From: Akkermansia muciniphila
GTDB lineage: Bacteria; Pseudomonadota; Gammaproteobacteria; Burkholderiales; Burkholderiaceae_C
Reading direction: 5' to 3'
Length of the DNA stretch: 8,244 nucleotides
NCBI GenBank assembly: GCA_943327015.2
Contig: CALPVM020000092.1
Span: 1 to 8,244, forward strand
The position numbers and the translations under genes are program-made. Of this stretch, positions 7,169 through 8,244 are shown one piece after another; within the stretch, counting starts at the first letter, position 1, and each line of letters begins with the position of its first letter. The notes under the pieces were generated by a model. It searched no databases and was not told where the DNA came from. It saw only the letters and a list, made by a program, of their open reading frames with translations.

Positions 7169-7211
7169 GGCGCGGATTGTATCGCGGGGTCATTGTGCAA
7201 TTAAGTACAAT
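7169..7211 (-). promoter_or_regulatory. Candidate -10 box and dyad upstream of parE
   Basis: On the minus strand TACAAT (7176-7181) is a five-of-six match to the -10 consensus and ends only seven bases before the parE ATG. If used, the mRNA would have almost no leader, which fits the lack of a Shine-Dalgarno sequence. The -35 position (about 7199-7204, TTAATT) is poor. A dyad with outer arms ATTGT/ACAAT spans 7192-7211 over that position and the stop codon of the upstream gene, and could be an operator. Read-through from the upstream genes is equally possible. This is motif inspection only. Confidence 0.25.
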
Positions 7212-7722
7212 ACGCAGGATAGAGTTTGGTTTTAGTATGCCCACCTTCCAATACGGTTTTGCCACGCAATTTACCCTCTTGCATGAGTTGCCTCGCGTGG
7301 TCATGCGCCCTACGATATTGCATATCCAATGATTTGGCAACCTGATAAATACTCCTCCCAGGCATTTGAGCCACGGAAATCAGAAACTGGCGCTTGCGCT
7401 TCGGCATTGCATTAAAGTCGGAACATGGTTTGAGGTTCCACCCACCGCACACCAATCTGCTCCATGCCAAATCGTATAAACCTGCTTTCCCCACAACAAG
7501 AGCAGGAAGATGTGCACGCAATGCCGGCCAATCTTGTATAAACGGCTGGACGCCATAAAAGCGCATAAATTCAGTAACGTCCATACCAACCACGGCATCT
7601 GGCAAATAAGAGCGATGGCTCTGAGACACCTTTTCTTTCCATTTTTCCAAGGACACATCACGATCCCAGTAAGCTTTACGGCTCACGGACTCCCAACTGT
7701 CTATAGATTTCCATTGCTTCAT
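7201..7722 (-). CDS. Winged-helix protein, possible antitoxin/regulator of the adjacent AbiEii-like gene
   Basis: The 173-residue product is not firmly recognised. The C-terminal third (about 105-173) looks like a winged helix-turn-helix: RQFLISVAQMPGRSIYQVAK, then SLDMQYRRAHDHARQLMQEG with recognition-helix character, then a beta wing (KLRGKTVLEGGHTKTKLYP). The N-terminal part is rich in Trp and charged residues with no motif I know. The ATG at 7720-7722 is three bases after the stop of the upstream AbiEii-like gene, with GGAA seven bases before it as a reasonable ribosome binding site, so the two are very likely co-translated. By analogy with type IV (AbiE) systems, where a winged-helix protein controls the nucleotidyltransferase, I infer an antitoxin or autoregulator. 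The order is unusual: in AbiE the antitoxin gene normally comes first. It could instead be an unrelated regulator. Confidence 0.7.
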   Translation of the reverse strand: MKQWKSIDSWESVSRKAYWDRDVSLEKWKEKVSQSHRSYLPDAVVGMDVTEFMRFYGVQPFIQDWPALRAHLPALVVGKAGLYDLAWSRLVCGGWNLKPCSDFNAMPKRKRQFLISVAQMPGRSIYQVAKSLDMQYRRAHDHARQLMQEGKLRGKTVLEGGHTKTKLYPAYCT

Positions 7723-7725
7723 AGC

Positions 7726-8244
7726 TTATTCCGATACATCATCCAAACCGGGCAAAATAGTTGCACCAATTTGATCGTACAAAGCGTTTTGCAAAAATTG
7801 AATGTCTTTGGCTTTACTCCACCTTGGATCGCACGCCAACTCTTCTAACTCATCCATCAGATCAAACCAAGGCATATTAGCCAAACCGTTGTCAAATGCA
7901 TCGGACGGAAAAACATAGGGAATAGTTTGGATAAACTTTTTGATAGGCATAAAGCCTGATGAAAGCACGTACAAATCAAACAAGTCACGCGCTTTTTGTC
8001 TTCCGCCTTCAAAAGCATCCCCCTCTATGCCACCACCAGCAACCGTTCTTAACTTTCTATGGTAGAGACCCGGCACTTCTTCTGTAAATACCGTCAACGC
8101 ACCAAAGTGCTGATAAACCCCTGGATACACATCAAAATAGGAGTCCTCGACAAAAGACACTTTCAAGCGCTGACCTTCATGCAGGACAAAGCCGTGGAGT
8201 TGGTTGGCCTTTTTAGGGTCGTCAACCATATCTTTGGTTTCAAA
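7726..8244 (-). CDS. AbiEii-like nucleotidyltransferase toxin, C-terminal part (start outside window)
   Basis: The frame is open to the right edge (the first codons there read FETKDMVDD), so the gene starts beyond 8244 and the Met at 8229 is probably internal. About 172 residues and a TAA stop at 7726-7728 are visible. The best signature is HRKLRTVAGG followed by GGRQKARDLFDLYVLSS, which resembles the Lys...RD-x-x-DLY block in the C-terminal half of AbiEii/AbiGii-type nucleotidyltransferases (DUF1814). The nucleotide-binding GS...D motifs expected near the N-terminus would lie outside the window and could not be checked. AbiEii enzymes act as abortive-infection or type IV toxins that modify RNA targets with nucleotides. 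The linked winged-helix gene supports a two-gene toxin-antitoxin-like unit. The family call is probable, not certain; activity is unknown. Confidence 0.6.
   Translation of the reverse strand, partial: FETKDMVDDPKKANQLHGFVLHEGQRLKVSFVEDSYFDVYPGVYQHFGALTVFTEEVPGLYHRKLRTVAGGGIEGDAFEGGRQKARDLFDLYVLSSGFMPIKKFIQTIPYVFPSDAFDNGLANMPWFDLMDELEELACDPRWSKAKDIQFLQNALYDQIGATILPGLDDVSE

Noticed and set aside
5711..7235. Plus-strand open frames of 245-290 codons opposite parE
   Set aside because: They mirror the conserved parE coding sequence; the peptides are low in recognisable features and a product of opposite-strand codon bias.
1..8244. CRISPR array, tRNA or rRNA genes, integron attC sites
   Set aside because: No regularly spaced repeats, cloverleaf or rRNA-like sequence was seen on either strand; the nuclease insert also lacks attC-like core sites at its ends.

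Overview
The window looks like a chromosomal segment of a betaproteobacterium, probably Burkholderiales. The evidence is the style of ParC and ParE: ParC has a Gly/Asn/Ala-rich spacer before KSARVVGDVLG and a quinolone-pocket motif HPHGDQAAYD, and ParE has the GQIKERLNSRD version of the QTK loop. These assignments come from remembered family sequences, not a search. The topoisomerase genes look richer in G+C than the histidine kinase remnant on the left and the toxin-like pair on the right.

Layout, left to right. Bases 1-149 are the right-hand end of an IS3-family insertion sequence: the last codons of its transposase, then a terminal inverted repeat. Just beyond it, on the plus strand, is a sensor histidine kinase (150-1772). 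The IS appears to have removed the first part of its dCache sensor domain and its first membrane helix. The rest is intact: the end of the Cache domain, a membrane helix, HAMP, coiled coil, an unusually long DHp region and the ATPase domain. All remaining genes are on the minus strand. The kinase ends convergently with parC, with a 17-bp overlap.

The core is a topoisomerase IV operon read right to left: parE (7168-5198), a DUF1016/YhcG-type PD-(D/E)xK nuclease gene (5145-4072), then parC (4068-1756). The nuclease gene is a guest. An exact 12-bp direct repeat (ATACATCAATCT) flanks it, with one copy at the parE stop codon and the other at the parC start codon. Removing the interval together with one copy rebuilds a parE-parC junction with a four-base ATGA stop/start overlap. 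This looks like a scar-free insertion of a nuclease gene into an essential, translationally coupled operon. The nuclease gene also carries an internal perfect palindrome with 13-bp arms.

Upstream of parE are two closely linked minus-strand genes. The first (running off the window's right edge and ending at 7726) resembles the C-terminal part of an AbiEii-type nucleotidyltransferase toxin. The second (7722-7201) encodes a winged-helix protein that may be its antitoxin or regulator. Topoisomerase IV would unlink daughter chromosomes. The guest nuclease and the toxin-like pair look like accessory defence or mobile cargo around this housekeeping locus.
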